From: Bradyrhizobium tropiciagri
GTDB lineage: Bacteria; Pseudomonadota; Alphaproteobacteria; Rhizobiales; Xanthobacteraceae
Length of the DNA stretch: 64,000 nt
Direction: 5' to 3'
Assembly (NCBI RefSeq): GCF_018130545.1
Contig: NZ_JAFCKF010000007.1
Coordinates: 186,001-250,000 of the forward strand
Every line of letters starts with the position of its first letter. The first letter of the stretch is position 1. The notes under the pieces were generated by a model, which had not been told where the DNA came from, ran no database searches, and worked only from the letters and a program-made list of their open reading frames with translations. Made by a program: the position numbers and the translations under genes. This document shows, in pieces, positions 1 to 8,191 of this stretch.

Positions 1-796
1 ATTTGCGTCCGTCGGAAATGATATTGCCGAAGGTTGGCGTCGGCGGCTGGACCCCCAACCCGAGGAAACCCAAAATGCCCTCGAAAATCATCATGCGCGC
101 CACATCCAATACGGCCACGAAGGCGATGGGAGGGAGGATATTGGGTGCTACCATTAGGAGCAATATGCGCAGATTGGACGCGCCAAGAATGCGCGCGCCA
201 CGCACATATTCGCGCCGACGTTCGGACAGCGCTGCGGCCCGGGCAACCCGGGCATAGAGCGGCCAGCCCGCAATTGAGAGTACCAGGATGATCGATCCGA
301 GCGTCGGACGCGATACCCCCAGGATACTGATCGCAAGAATGATAACCGGGATCGAAAGCTGCGCGTCGGTGATGCGCATGATTATCCCGTCGATGCGCCC
401 TGCCCAGAAGCCGGAAATCAGCCCGATACCGCAACCGATGATGAACATCAGGATTACAGAGCCGCCTCCTATGATCAGGGAATAGCGCAGGCCAACAAGG
501 CAGCGGACCAGCACATCGCGCCCCAACTGGTCGGTACCGAGCGGGTGCGCCCAGACTCCGCCTTGAACAAAGATTGGCGGTTTGAACTTGTCAGAGACGC
601 TGATTTGCGCCGGATCGAGGCCGCTGAGCAGCGGCCAGAATGCGGCAACTGCGAGCAGGAGTATCAAGACGACGAGGCCAATCCGAAAGGCTGCTGAACG
701 GGATGCGTTCCGCCAAATGCGGACAGCTGGGGAGGCAATTGTCGTCGCCGTCTTGACGGAAAGCGCCATAGGCGCGAAGTCGCTCTGGACGTTCAT
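1..796 (-). CDS. Dpp/Opp-type ABC transporter permease, DppC-like (3' end outside window)
   Basis: This is the second inner-membrane permease of a peptide/nickel-type ABC importer. It translates without interruption from an ATG at 796 to the window edge, so the C-terminus is missing. The start reads MNVQSDFAP and is followed by a hydrophobic segment (RIGLVVLILLLAVAAFWPLL). The pre-core motif HPLGTDQLGRDVL is typical of DppC proteins. The EAA-like cytoplasmic loop appears as EYVRGARILGASNLRI, and the stretch GFLGLGVQPPTPTFG near the edge is also a DppC hallmark. The ATG follows the DppB stop codon directly, so the two are translationally coupled. Because there is no stop inside the window, it is easily missed. 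The substrate cannot be read from the permease. Confidence 0.93.
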   Translation of the reverse strand, partial: MNVQSDFAPMALSVKTATTIASPAVRIWRNASRSAAFRIGLVVLILLLAVAAFWPLLSGLDPAQISVSDKFKPPIFVQGGVWAHPLGTDQLGRDVLVRCLVGLRYSLIIGGGSVILMFIIGCGIGLISGFWAGRIDGIIMRITDAQLSIPVIILAISILGVSRPTLGSIILVLSIAGWPLYARVARAAALSERRREYVRGARILGASNLRILLLMVAPNILPPIAFVAVLDVARMMIFEGILGFLGLGVQPPTPTFGNIISDGRK

Positions 797-1777
797 TTAG
801 TATTCCATACGCGGGTCGATACTCGTTGCCACGATGTCAACAACGATGTTGACGAAGACGAAGATGAAACTGGTGAGGATGGCAATGCCCTGGATCAAGG
901 GAAAATCGCGCTGCAGCACGGCGTTGACGGTCAATTGTCCGAGGCCAGGATAGTCGAAGATGTATTCGATAACCAGCACGCCGCCGAGCAAGGTACTGAT
1001 CTGCACACCGAGCAAATTGAGGAGCGGTACCGAGGCATTGCGCAACACGTGACGCGAGACGATCCTGTGCTTCGGCAATCCCCGCACTTCTCCGGCGGTG
1101 ACGAATTCCTCCTTCATCAACTGACTGATAGAGACCGTCAACGTACGAACGAGGAAGGGAATGATTTCGACCGAAAGCACGATCGCCGGCAGGATTGTGT
1201 AGGTAAGATCTCTGTAGCCAATCGAGGGAAGCCACTGCAGTCTTACAGTAATGATGAGCGCAAGCACGATTGCGAGCCAGAAGCTCGGTATCGAGACGAA
1301 CATCGAGCTGATGAAGAATGCCACCTTGTCCGGCCAACGTCCGGGCGCGAGCCCCGCCGGCACGCCAATGGCAAAAGAAACGATGAGCGCGATGGCTATC
1401 GCGCAGGTCGCCAATTGCAGCGTGTAAGGAAGCCGCGTCAAGATGAGCTGACCGACGCTGGCCATCTGCGATTTGGTAGGATCGACGAATTCAGCCCCTG
1501 AAGCAACGGCGCCGGTTTTCGGGCGCACATAGGATTGGCCTAAATCACCATGCCCGAGCAGCCACAGATAGCGTCCAAATTGCACGGGAATCGGATCGCG
1601 CAGCCCCATCTTCTGGGCGATTTGCTCAACCACACTATCGGGCGCCATGCCTCCCACAATCAGACGCACCGGATCGCCGGGAACGACGCGCAAGAGAGTA
1701 AAGATGATGAGGGCGGTAAATAGGACGACGAACACGCCCTGAATCAGCCGCCTGAATAGAATGCCCAGGATATACAT
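797..1777 (-). CDS. Dpp/Opp-type ABC transporter permease, DppB-like
   Basis: First permease subunit of the importer, about 326 residues with the usual six membrane spans. It opens with MYILGILFRRLIQGV and a long hydrophobic helix, followed by RVVPGDPVRLIVGG, the classic DppB N-terminal signature. An EAA-type loop is visible near RGLPKHRIVSRHVLRNA. I prefer the ATG at 1777, which has an AAGG-type ribosome site nine bases upstream and matches the family N-terminus. An ATG at 1822 would add an Arg-rich leader (MRRTRRWARRQRRR) and has no good ribosome site. It lies between the binding protein and DppC genes in one operon. Confidence 0.93.
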   Translation of the reverse strand: MYILGILFRRLIQGVFVVLFTALIIFTLLRVVPGDPVRLIVGGMAPDSVVEQIAQKMGLRDPIPVQFGRYLWLLGHGDLGQSYVRPKTGAVASGAEFVDPTKSQMASVGQLILTRLPYTLQLATCAIAIALIVSFAIGVPAGLAPGRWPDKVAFFISSMFVSIPSFWLAIVLALIITVRLQWLPSIGYRDLTYTILPAIVLSVEIIPFLVRTLTVSISQLMKEEFVTAGEVRGLPKHRIVSRHVLRNASVPLLNLLGVQISTLLGGVLVIEYIFDYPGLGQLTVNAVLQRDFPLIQGIAILTSFIFVFVNIVVDIVATSIDPRMEY

Positions 1778-1827
1778 AAGCCGCCGCCTTTGGCGCCGGG
1801 CCCAGCGACGGGTCCGGCGCATCTTTG

Positions 1828-3390
1828 TCAGATGTTCGCAACGGAAGCATCCATCACGCCATTTGGATAGATGAAGAGGCCTTCGATATCCTTGCGCTGG
1901 GCATGGATGAAAACCGAGGTGAACAAAGAGTGCGCCGGCGCTTTGCGCGCGATCATCGGCAATGTCTCTTGCTGAAGCACTCTCTTGCGCTCATCGAGCG
2001 AGGGAGCGCTGCGCTCCTTGTCGAGGCTGGCATCGAGTTCCTTATCGACAATTCCGGTGATCCGCTTCGACGACGAATGGAAGTGCGTCCGCAGCACAAG
2101 ATCTGGCTCCGGTGAGCCGGTGGCCCACCCGCAGTCGATCATGTGGCCGGCCCCGCCGCCAGGCCGATCGTAAAGGAGATTGCCCCACGCCGCCGGCTCC
2201 ATCACCGTCAACTTGACAGGAAAACCTTGAGCCTGGAGCATCGCCGTAATTACCTCGCCGTATTCTTTGGTCTTTGGATAGCGGCCATCCGAAGTCAGAT
2301 ACTCTAGTTCGGGCAGACCTGCGCCACGCGGGAATCCGGCCTCTGCCAGGAGCGCCTGGCATTTCGCTGGATCAAATTCCGGATACTCGGGAACATCGAT
2401 GTAGCCAAATTTCACGGGAGAAATATGCGCCGAGGATTTGACGCCGGATTCGCCCATCACTTCGAGAATAGATGAACGATTGATGGCGTGGCAGGCCGCA
2501 AGCCGGACGCGGGGATCGTTGAATGGCGGCTTGCTGCAACGAAAAAATAGATACTTGTTTTCGACCGACACAGATTTCCGCAACACGAAGGCCGGATTCT
2601 TTCCGATGTCCTGCGCCTGTTCATTCTCCAACCGTTCGGTGATGTCCGCCTGGCCAGAAAGAAGCGAAAGCGCGCGTGTCGTTGCGTCTCCGACATAGTT
2701 GACGCGAACGCCGCTAAGTTTCGGCACCCCCTTGAAAAACTTATCATTGGCAACCATCACGGTTTTATCGCCGTCTTGGCTAGCAAATTTGAAGGGACCG
2801 GTGCCGTTGGGCCTTGCCGAGAGCGTGGTTTTGTTGGCGACATCCTTAGCAGACGAGATAGGAAGAAACGAAGAAAGATAGATGTACAGGCTTGCGGGAT
2901 AGCCGTATTTCGCCGTCTTCAAGCGAACCGTGAGCGGATCTACTACTTCGACATCGACTCGACCGGGATACCATTGCGCGGGCCGATCCGGCAAAGAACC
3001 GTATTCATATGTCGCCTTGACGTCTTCGGCGCCAAACGGTTTGCCGTCGTGGAAGAGGACCCCTTCACGCAGTTTGAATTCGAGCGTGTGGGGATCGAGG
3101 AGCTTATAGGACGTCGCCAGTTCATAGACCAATTCGTCAGTGTCGGGTTGCTGCATGCGCGCGCGCGTCAAATAGCCATAAATGAAGCCCTCGACAGTCA
3201 GCTGCCCGAGATTGGTGTGACTGGTGGGATCCCAGTTACCGGTCACCGCCTCGCTCGAAAGAAATACCAGCTCTTTGCCGTCCTTGGCTTCCGCGCTGCT
3301 CACGAGCCAATCCGTATTCAGGATCGGCAAAGTTGCGAGCCCGCCAACAACCGACAGTTTCGCGAAATCACGCCTGCTCAACGTGTCCAT
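1828..3390 (-). CDS. ABC transporter substrate-binding protein, family 5 (DppA/OppA type)
   Basis: Extracytoplasmic solute receptor for the adjoining DppB/DppC permeases, about 520 residues, normal for SBP_bac_5. The chosen ATG at 3390 follows a GGGGGAAT ribosome site. It gives a leader MDTLSRRDFAKLSVVGG, a twin-arginine (Tat) signal, so the protein is probably exported folded. Family features include the segment ELATSYKLLDPHTLEFKLR and GVLFHDGKPFGAEDV. Members bind peptides, but also nickel, sugars or glycosides. The kinase and dehydrogenase genes next door suggest a polyol or sugar derivative rather than a peptide; that is inference. An ATP-binding subunit should lie left of the window. Confidence 0.92.
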   Translation of the reverse strand: MDTLSRRDFAKLSVVGGLATLPILNTDWLVSSAEAKDGKELVFLSSEAVTGNWDPTSHTNLGQLTVEGFIYGYLTRARMQQPDTDELVYELATSYKLLDPHTLEFKLREGVLFHDGKPFGAEDVKATYEYGSLPDRPAQWYPGRVDVEVVDPLTVRLKTAKYGYPASLYIYLSSFLPISSAKDVANKTTLSARPNGTGPFKFASQDGDKTVMVANDKFFKGVPKLSGVRVNYVGDATTRALSLLSGQADITERLENEQAQDIGKNPAFVLRKSVSVENKYLFFRCSKPPFNDPRVRLAACHAINRSSILEVMGESGVKSSAHISPVKFGYIDVPEYPEFDPAKCQALLAEAGFPRGAGLPELEYLTSDGRYPKTKEYGEVITAMLQAQGFPVKLTVMEPAAWGNLLYDRPGGGAGHMIDCGWATGSPEPDLVLRTHFHSSSKRITGIVDKELDASLDKERSAPSLDERKRVLQQETLPMIARKAPAHSLFTSVFIHAQRKDIEGLFIYPNGVMDASVANI

Positions 3391-3579
3391 CCAGATTCCC
3401 CCTATTGAGACGTCTTGCGCGCCATTCATGCGCTTCCTTACGCAGTTGAACCCTCCAATAAATTGTTGGAGATTACAACATGAAAAGTGGTCATCGCGGC
3501 ATAATTTTGGGCCTCTGACTCCCGAAAATGTGCTAGTGGCAACATGTATCGGTGCCTTTGGGCGAATTCGGAGCAAATT
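3391..3579. promoter_or_regulatory. Divergent promoter region between transporter and kinase
   Basis: This stretch must hold the promoters for the leftward transporter operon and the rightward kinase gene. The only symmetry I see is an inverted repeat at 3464-3480, with arms TGTTG and CAACA around a 7-base spacer. It is a possible operator for an unseen regulator. No regulator gene for this cluster lies in the window. Confidence 0.35.
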
Positions 3580-5094
3580 TTGACCGACCCACTGCTACTC
3601 GCAATCGATGTTGGAACCACCGTTCTGAAGGTCATCCTCTTTCGGCCCGATGGCAGTTCCGCGCGCGTTGCCCAACGCGCGACGCCACTCTCGTCGCCGC
3701 GACAGGGATGGGTCGAGATGGATATGGACGGGCTTTGGCGTCTCGTCGCCGACACAACCCGTGAGGTCTCACGGGGCTACGCCGACCGCATCGCCACAAT
3801 CGCAATTTGCGGCTTTTCGTCCGGACTGTTTCTTGTTGATGCCGACGGTCGTCCAGTTCGCCCTGGCATTGTCTGGAACGACAGTCGTTGTGCGAGCTTG
3901 ATCGAGAGCTGGCACAGGTCTGGCACCATGGATCGCATATTCGAGATTTCCGGATCGGCGATCTACCCCGGCTTCTCGCTGCCGCTACTTAATTGGATCC
4001 AGAGCCACGAACCGGCCTCGATCGCGCGCTCCGCGCATTTCCTAGCATGCAAAGATTGGTTGCGCCTGTGCTTGACCGATACGGTCGCGACCGACCAAAC
4101 GGACGCATCATATTTTCCCTACGATGTGCACGCACGCAACCATTCGCGGGCACTTCTCGACCTCTGCGGCATTGGTGGGTTGGAACGGTTATTGCCTCCA
4201 ATCGCGGAAAGCGGCGCGCTCGCAGGAACTCTAACAACCACGGCGGCGGAGCGTCTCGGGCTCGCGCCAGAGATTCCGGTGGTCGTTGGCATGTGCGATT
4301 TCTCGTCAGCAACCTACGCCACGGGTGCGGTGCGGCCGGGTCAGGCTTGCACTGCGCTTGGCACAGCTTGCCTCAACAACCTAATCATGGACAGCCCCGC
4401 TTCGAATCCGTTCGGTGTAGGGCTTACTGGTGCGACGCTCGATGGGCGGTGGCTCAGAACCCTCTCGAACACCGCCGGAACAGTCAATATTGACTGGTTT
4501 GCCAACACATTCTATGGCGGGGCCTCCGCGCAGGTGATCAACCAGATTACAGTGGACGCGAGTTCTATACCGATTGGGGCGGACGGCATAACCTATCTTC
4601 CTTATATCAGTACGGCCGGTGTAAGCGCCCCATTCGTTCATCCGCATGCGCGTGGTCAATTCTTCGGGATTTCCAGCGAACATCGTCGCCCGCAATTCGC
4701 ACGCGCGGTATTCGAGGGCGTAGCGCTCTCGATTCGAGATGCCTATGAGGCTATGCCTGTCGGCGTCGAGGAAATCCGACTTGTCGGCGGTGGCGCCGGC
4801 AATGAGTTCTGGTGTCAGATGATCGCCGATTGTACCGGTCGGACTGTGCTTGTGCCGAATGTGACGTACGCGAGCGGCTGGGGAGTGGCGCGGCTCGCGG
4901 CAGAGTTCATCTGCGCAGATACCGACGATCAGAGAAACTCTGCGGCATGTACCGTGCGACGCTATGAATCCGATCGCAGGCGGACGGCGGCCTACGTCGA
5001 AGTGTTTGCGCTCTACAAAGAAATCAGCGCCGCAGGGGTCGAACTGTGGACCCGTCGCGCTCGCACATTCGAAAAGATTCTAGATATCGGCTAG
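3580..5094 (+). CDS. FGGY-family carbohydrate/polyol kinase
   Basis: ATP-dependent sugar or polyol kinase of the xylulokinase/glycerol kinase family, about 504 residues. The N-terminal phosphate loop LLAIDVGTTVLKVILF and the second-domain segment EEIRLVGGGAGNEFWCQMIAD fit FGGY kinases. I place the start at TTG 3580, six bases after a GGAG ribosome site, so that the protein begins just before the phosphate loop. An ATG at 3544 would add twelve residues. Its 3' end overlaps the convergent dehydrogenase gene by four bases. With the GlpD-like dehydrogenase it recalls the EryA/EryB pair of erythritol catabolism, but the exact substrate is unknown. Confidence 0.88.
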   Translation: MTDPLLLAIDVGTTVLKVILFRPDGSSARVAQRATPLSSPRQGWVEMDMDGLWRLVADTTREVSRGYADRIATIAICGFSSGLFLVDADGRPVRPGIVWNDSRCASLIESWHRSGTMDRIFEISGSAIYPGFSLPLLNWIQSHEPASIARSAHFLACKDWLRLCLTDTVATDQTDASYFPYDVHARNHSRALLDLCGIGGLERLLPPIAESGALAGTLTTTAAERLGLAPEIPVVVGMCDFSSATYATGAVRPGQACTALGTACLNNLIMDSPASNPFGVGLTGATLDGRWLRTLSNTAGTVNIDWFANTFYGGASAQVINQITVDASSIPIGADGITYLPYISTAGVSAPFVHPHARGQFFGISSEHRRPQFARAVFEGVALSIRDAYEAMPVGVEEIRLVGGGAGNEFWCQMIADCTGRTVLVPNVTYASGWGVARLAAEFICADTDDQRNSAACTVRRYESDRRRTAAYVEVFALYKEISAAGVELWTRRARTFEKILDIG

Positions 5095-6593
5095 GCCGCG
5101 CGGCTATAATCAAGTCCGCGGCGTGCGAACCACTCAGCAACCCTGGTGCGCTCGGAATCATCCAGTAGGATAAATAACTTGCTGCGTCGGTAGAGGAAAT
5201 CCTCTGCGGTGCGCACGTCTTCGACATCGACCACATACCGCAACTCACCTTCCGTGACACCCGCAGCGACTTCTTTCGCAAGATCAGGATTAGCATGGGC
5301 CGCATCAAGTAAAACCTGCGTCTCAGATCCATATGTTCGTACCCAACGTCTGCGTGTCTCGAACGGTACCGTTGATGAACGCTCGCTGAGGCGTCGCAGC
5401 TCGTCGACCGACAGATTGCCACCGTGTAAAGGGGCAGAGGCGGTCCACTCCGGCGCAAGCTTGGCATCCATCCTCCTCAGACACGCCATGACATGATTGG
5501 CCAGAACGCGATGCGTCGTCAGTTTACCGCCGTAGACACTTACAATGCCACCAGATCCCCGGCGCCGCTGCACGAGCCTGTAATCACGGGTGACCTGACT
5601 GCCGTTGGTTTCTCCATCATCGACAAGGGGTCGTACGCCTGCATAAGACCAGACGATATCGTTGATCTCCTTGCGATCGTCAAAGAAGCGATTGTAGCAC
5701 TCAAGCAGGAACATCTTCTCCTCATCCGAGCAACGCGTGTCATTAGGACTCTGCTGCACTTCGTGGGTGGAGCCGACGATCAGGAATTTACCGAGCCAAG
5801 GGACCACCATAACGATGCGTTTGTCCGGATTTTGTAGGATGTAGGCATAGTCTCGGGACGGCGCCGGCATCGGCAGAACGATATGGCTGCCACGAACAAG
5901 CTTCACGCCAAGTGGAACGGGTGCCCCTTCGATTCGATCGGCCACCATATTGACCCAAGGGCCGGCTGCATTCACCACGAACCGTGCTCGCGTTTCGTTT
6001 GTGGCACTGCAATTTCTGGTTGTTACGGCGTAGCCGACGTCGGTTCCGCGCACCGACATCACTTCGGTGTAGTTGGAAACAATCGCGCCGCGGTTCCGCG
6101 CGTCAAGTAACGTCTCGAGGACTAAGCGCGAATCGTCGGCCCAGCAATCAGGATAGTGAAGGACTGCAGTGACGTTTTCCTTCCGAAGCCTCGGAAGAGC
6201 GCCGGCCTCTTCACGCGTCAACGCCCCAGTGCTCTCGAGAGTACCGCGCCCGGCCAGCATGTCGTAGAGGAACAGGCCTGCACGCACGCTCAGATATGAA
6301 CGCGGTTGGTCGGTGGTCGTTGGCAGCAAGAAACGCAGCGGCGTCACGAGATGTGGCGCTATGCGCAGCATCACTTCGCGTTCCCGAAGCGATTCTCGCA
6401 CAAGCCGGAATTCAAAATTTTCCAGATAGCGCAGACCGCCATGGATTAACTTAGTACTCGACGACGAAGTGGCATGGCCGTAGTCACCCTTTTCAGCCAA
6501 GACAACACGCAGACCACGGCCTGCAGCGTCGCGGGCAATCGCGGCTCCGTTGATGCCGCCGCCGATGACAAAGAGGTCGACATCACTCGCCAT
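5091..6593 (-). CDS. FAD-dependent glycerol-3-phosphate dehydrogenase family protein (GlpD-like)
   Basis: Membrane-associated flavoprotein that oxidises glycerol-3-phosphate, or a related polyol phosphate, and passes electrons to quinone. It has 500 residues, normal for GlpD. The N-terminal FAD Rossmann motif is VIGGGINGAAIARDAAGRG (residues 9-27), followed by the family signature STKLIHGGLRYLENFEFRLV. The C-terminal DAO_C domain includes the helical end near FLYRRSKLFILLDD. It is convergent with the FGGY kinase (4-base overlap) and lies 27 bases after the TIM-barrel gene on the same strand. EryB, which oxidises erythritol-4-phosphate, belongs to this family, so glycerol-3-phosphate is not the only candidate substrate. 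Confidence 0.9.
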   Translation of the reverse strand: MASDVDLFVIGGGINGAAIARDAAGRGLRVVLAEKGDYGHATSSSSTKLIHGGLRYLENFEFRLVRESLREREVMLRIAPHLVTPLRFLLPTTTDQPRSYLSVRAGLFLYDMLAGRGTLESTGALTREEAGALPRLRKENVTAVLHYPDCWADDSRLVLETLLDARNRGAIVSNYTEVMSVRGTDVGYAVTTRNCSATNETRARFVVNAAGPWVNMVADRIEGAPVPLGVKLVRGSHIVLPMPAPSRDYAYILQNPDKRIVMVVPWLGKFLIVGSTHEVQQSPNDTRCSDEEKMFLLECYNRFFDDRKEINDIVWSYAGVRPLVDDGETNGSQVTRDYRLVQRRRGSGGIVSVYGGKLTTHRVLANHVMACLRRMDAKLAPEWTASAPLHGGNLSVDELRRLSERSSTVPFETRRRWVRTYGSETQVLLDAAHANPDLAKEVAAGVTEGELRYVVDVEDVRTAEDFLYRRSKLFILLDDSERTRVAEWFARRGLDYSRAA

Positions 6594-6620
6594 GTCTTTG
6601 AGCTCGTCTCTCTGCTTGCA

Positions 6621-7307
6621 TCAGCTCGCCGAATGCAACTCGACGCAGGCACGCTGCACGTCGGCAAGTTGCGAAAGAATCGATCCCTTGTGCGCGGAGA
6701 ACGATCCATTAAAGATCGCCGAGCCTACCGTAAAACCATTAGCACCGGCCTCCGCCACCGCACGGATTCGCTCAGGTGAATCGATACCCCCAGCAACCAT
6801 CAGATAGCCGCCGTCGAGTGCGGCCCGGGCCGCACGAATAAGATCAAGCGGCTCTGCCTCTGTCGATCGATAGGCCAGCAAATCTACGCCCGCGCAGCCG
6901 GCCGCGCGCAAAACAGCACAATCAGCGGCAACGTCTTCCGGCGTACCAGCAAGGCGCGTCGGGTGACCAATGGGTTTTCCAACGAAGGGGAGGTATTCGA
7001 CACGCGTGCCCTTCAGAAGATCCATCGCAAAAGCGACCTCCTTGCCACCGCAGATCCGGTCGACACCTATATCCACAGCCATACGGATTGAGTCGCGGGC
7101 CGCCTCCGATGTTGTACTCACCACCTCAAGATAGGAGATTGCGCCACATTCCTTAACTCGACGGCTCAAGGCTACTAATGTATCCCGATCAACACCGACA
7201 TCTTTGAAGCCGATATGCTTTAGTCCAATATATTGCGTAATATCAATTACTTCAAGGCAATCATCGATTGTCCTATCATCGCGAGTAAGCATGAAAATGA
7301 AGTCCAA
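6621..7307 (-). CDS. TIM-barrel phosphosugar-binding protein (epimerase/aldolase-like)
   Basis: A protein of about 228 residues that I cannot name exactly. It has the repeating beta-alpha pattern of a TIM barrel (HIGFKDVGV, DRICGGKEVAF, VEYLPFVGKPIG). A C-terminal phosphate-binding motif reads VAGGIDSPERIRAVAEAGA then FTVGSAIF, as in NanE-, HisA- and KDPG-aldolase-like enzymes. I chose TTG 7307 because GGGAGG lies five to six bases upstream; an ATG at 7331 or 7292 is possible, and upstream extensions look non-coding. It is co-directional with and just upstream of the GlpD-like gene, so it may isomerise or epimerise the keto-phosphate made there. It is not the AP-endonuclease-type EryC. Confidence 0.7.
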   Translation of the reverse strand: MDFIFMLTRDDRTIDDCLEVIDITQYIGLKHIGFKDVGVDRDTLVALSRRVKECGAISYLEVVSTTSEAARDSIRMAVDIGVDRICGGKEVAFAMDLLKGTRVEYLPFVGKPIGHPTRLAGTPEDVAADCAVLRAAGCAGVDLLAYRSTEAEPLDLIRAARAALDGGYLMVAGGIDSPERIRAVAEAGANGFTVGSAIFNGSFSAHKGSILSQLADVQRACVELHSAS

Positions 7308-7898
7308 GACGGCCTCCCAAAGCCTAAGCATGGACTTTTGACTAACAACATTTTCTGCGGTAATGTCAACAATAAGAATTTCCCAGAGACAGATTGATCG
7401 CCAAGAAGCGCGCCCCCTGAATCGGCCCGTTTGTGTGACCGACTTAGGCAAGCGCCAGCGACGTTGATTTGGGATTGGGGCTCCCTGGGCAAATCTGCAG
7501 GAGACGCACTGAGCGTGAAGGACATCTCGTGCGCGACCGGTACCGATGCAACCGCTAATGGCGACGACGTGATGACGCAGCCATCGAAGCCGGCTCGTCA
7601 TGGCGGAGCCGCATCGGCTTGGCAGGATAAGATACGAGAAACACGGGCGAATGCCCTACTACAATCCAAGCCCCGGTCGATCTTACAAAAAATGGCCCGG
7701 CACAATTGTGCCGGGCCAGTTGGTGGCATCGGGAGGAAATGTCGTCTTGCCACCAGAGAGATCGACCTGCCTATCCGGTTCTTCCCCAGGATCGCCAACC
7801 CTAACGCGCACCCAATCGTAAAGATCGCCAGCGAAACCGACCGTCACAGTGATCGTCCAGAACGCGAGGTTAACGGGCGCCCTCAATTATACCGCCCG
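7308..7898. other. Non-coding stretch with promoter and terminator
   Basis: No convincing gene lies here. The left part should carry the promoter of the TIM-barrel/dehydrogenase pair, and the terminator at 7693-7718 closes the operon coming from the right. Short open frames on both strands cross the terminator and are probably spurious. Confidence 0.5.
7686..7718 (-). terminator. Rho-independent terminator of the 8-9 kb binding-protein operon
   Basis: A perfect 26-base palindrome at 7693-7718 (arms TGGCCCGGCACAA and its complement) is followed on the minus strand by six T residues (A run 7687-7692 on the plus strand). It lies about 180 bases downstream of the small gene at 7899. Confidence 0.85.
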
Positions 7899-8144
7899 TC
7901 ATGGCATCTTCTTTGGTACCGTCTTGGGTATGAATTCATAAATTAGCTCGATGCACTGTTCTCGATCCCGATGGGTGCCAAAATACAAGCAGAGCGGAAT
8001 TGTTTTCCGCGAGGCCCTCATCTGTAGCGCGCGCCGCTCAGCGAGCACGAACGACATCAGATTATCGACAGGCGAGCCCTGGCAGAACATCGCGTCTCGT
8101 TGCATCCTTTGATACAACGCCTTGCATCGCTCTCGAAGGCCCAC
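7899..8144 (-). CDS. Small conserved-looking protein of unknown function
   Basis: An 81-residue protein starting at GTG 8144, eight bases after a strong AAGGAGAG ribosome site, which is the main evidence that it is real. It begins MGLRERCKALYQRMQRDAMF and ends in a basic tail (TVPKKMP). There is no signal peptide or membrane segment, and I recognise no domain. It starts 47 bases after the binding-protein gene on the same strand, and a strong terminator follows, so the two probably share a transcript. A solitary binding protein with a small soluble partner is an odd pairing; no function can be assigned. Confidence 0.65.
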   Translation of the reverse strand: MGLRERCKALYQRMQRDAMFCQGSPVDNLMSFVLAERRALQMRASRKTIPLCLYFGTHRDREQCIELIYEFIPKTVPKKMP

Positions 8145-8191
8145 GGTCTAATCTCTCCTTGGAAGCAAAGGGATAGCTAAGGAGCTTTTGG

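Noticed and set aside
7683-7886. Possible 67-residue minus-strand gene
   Set aside because: Its frame runs through the perfect terminator palindrome and stops just after the T run. It has only a TTG start and no clear ribosome site.
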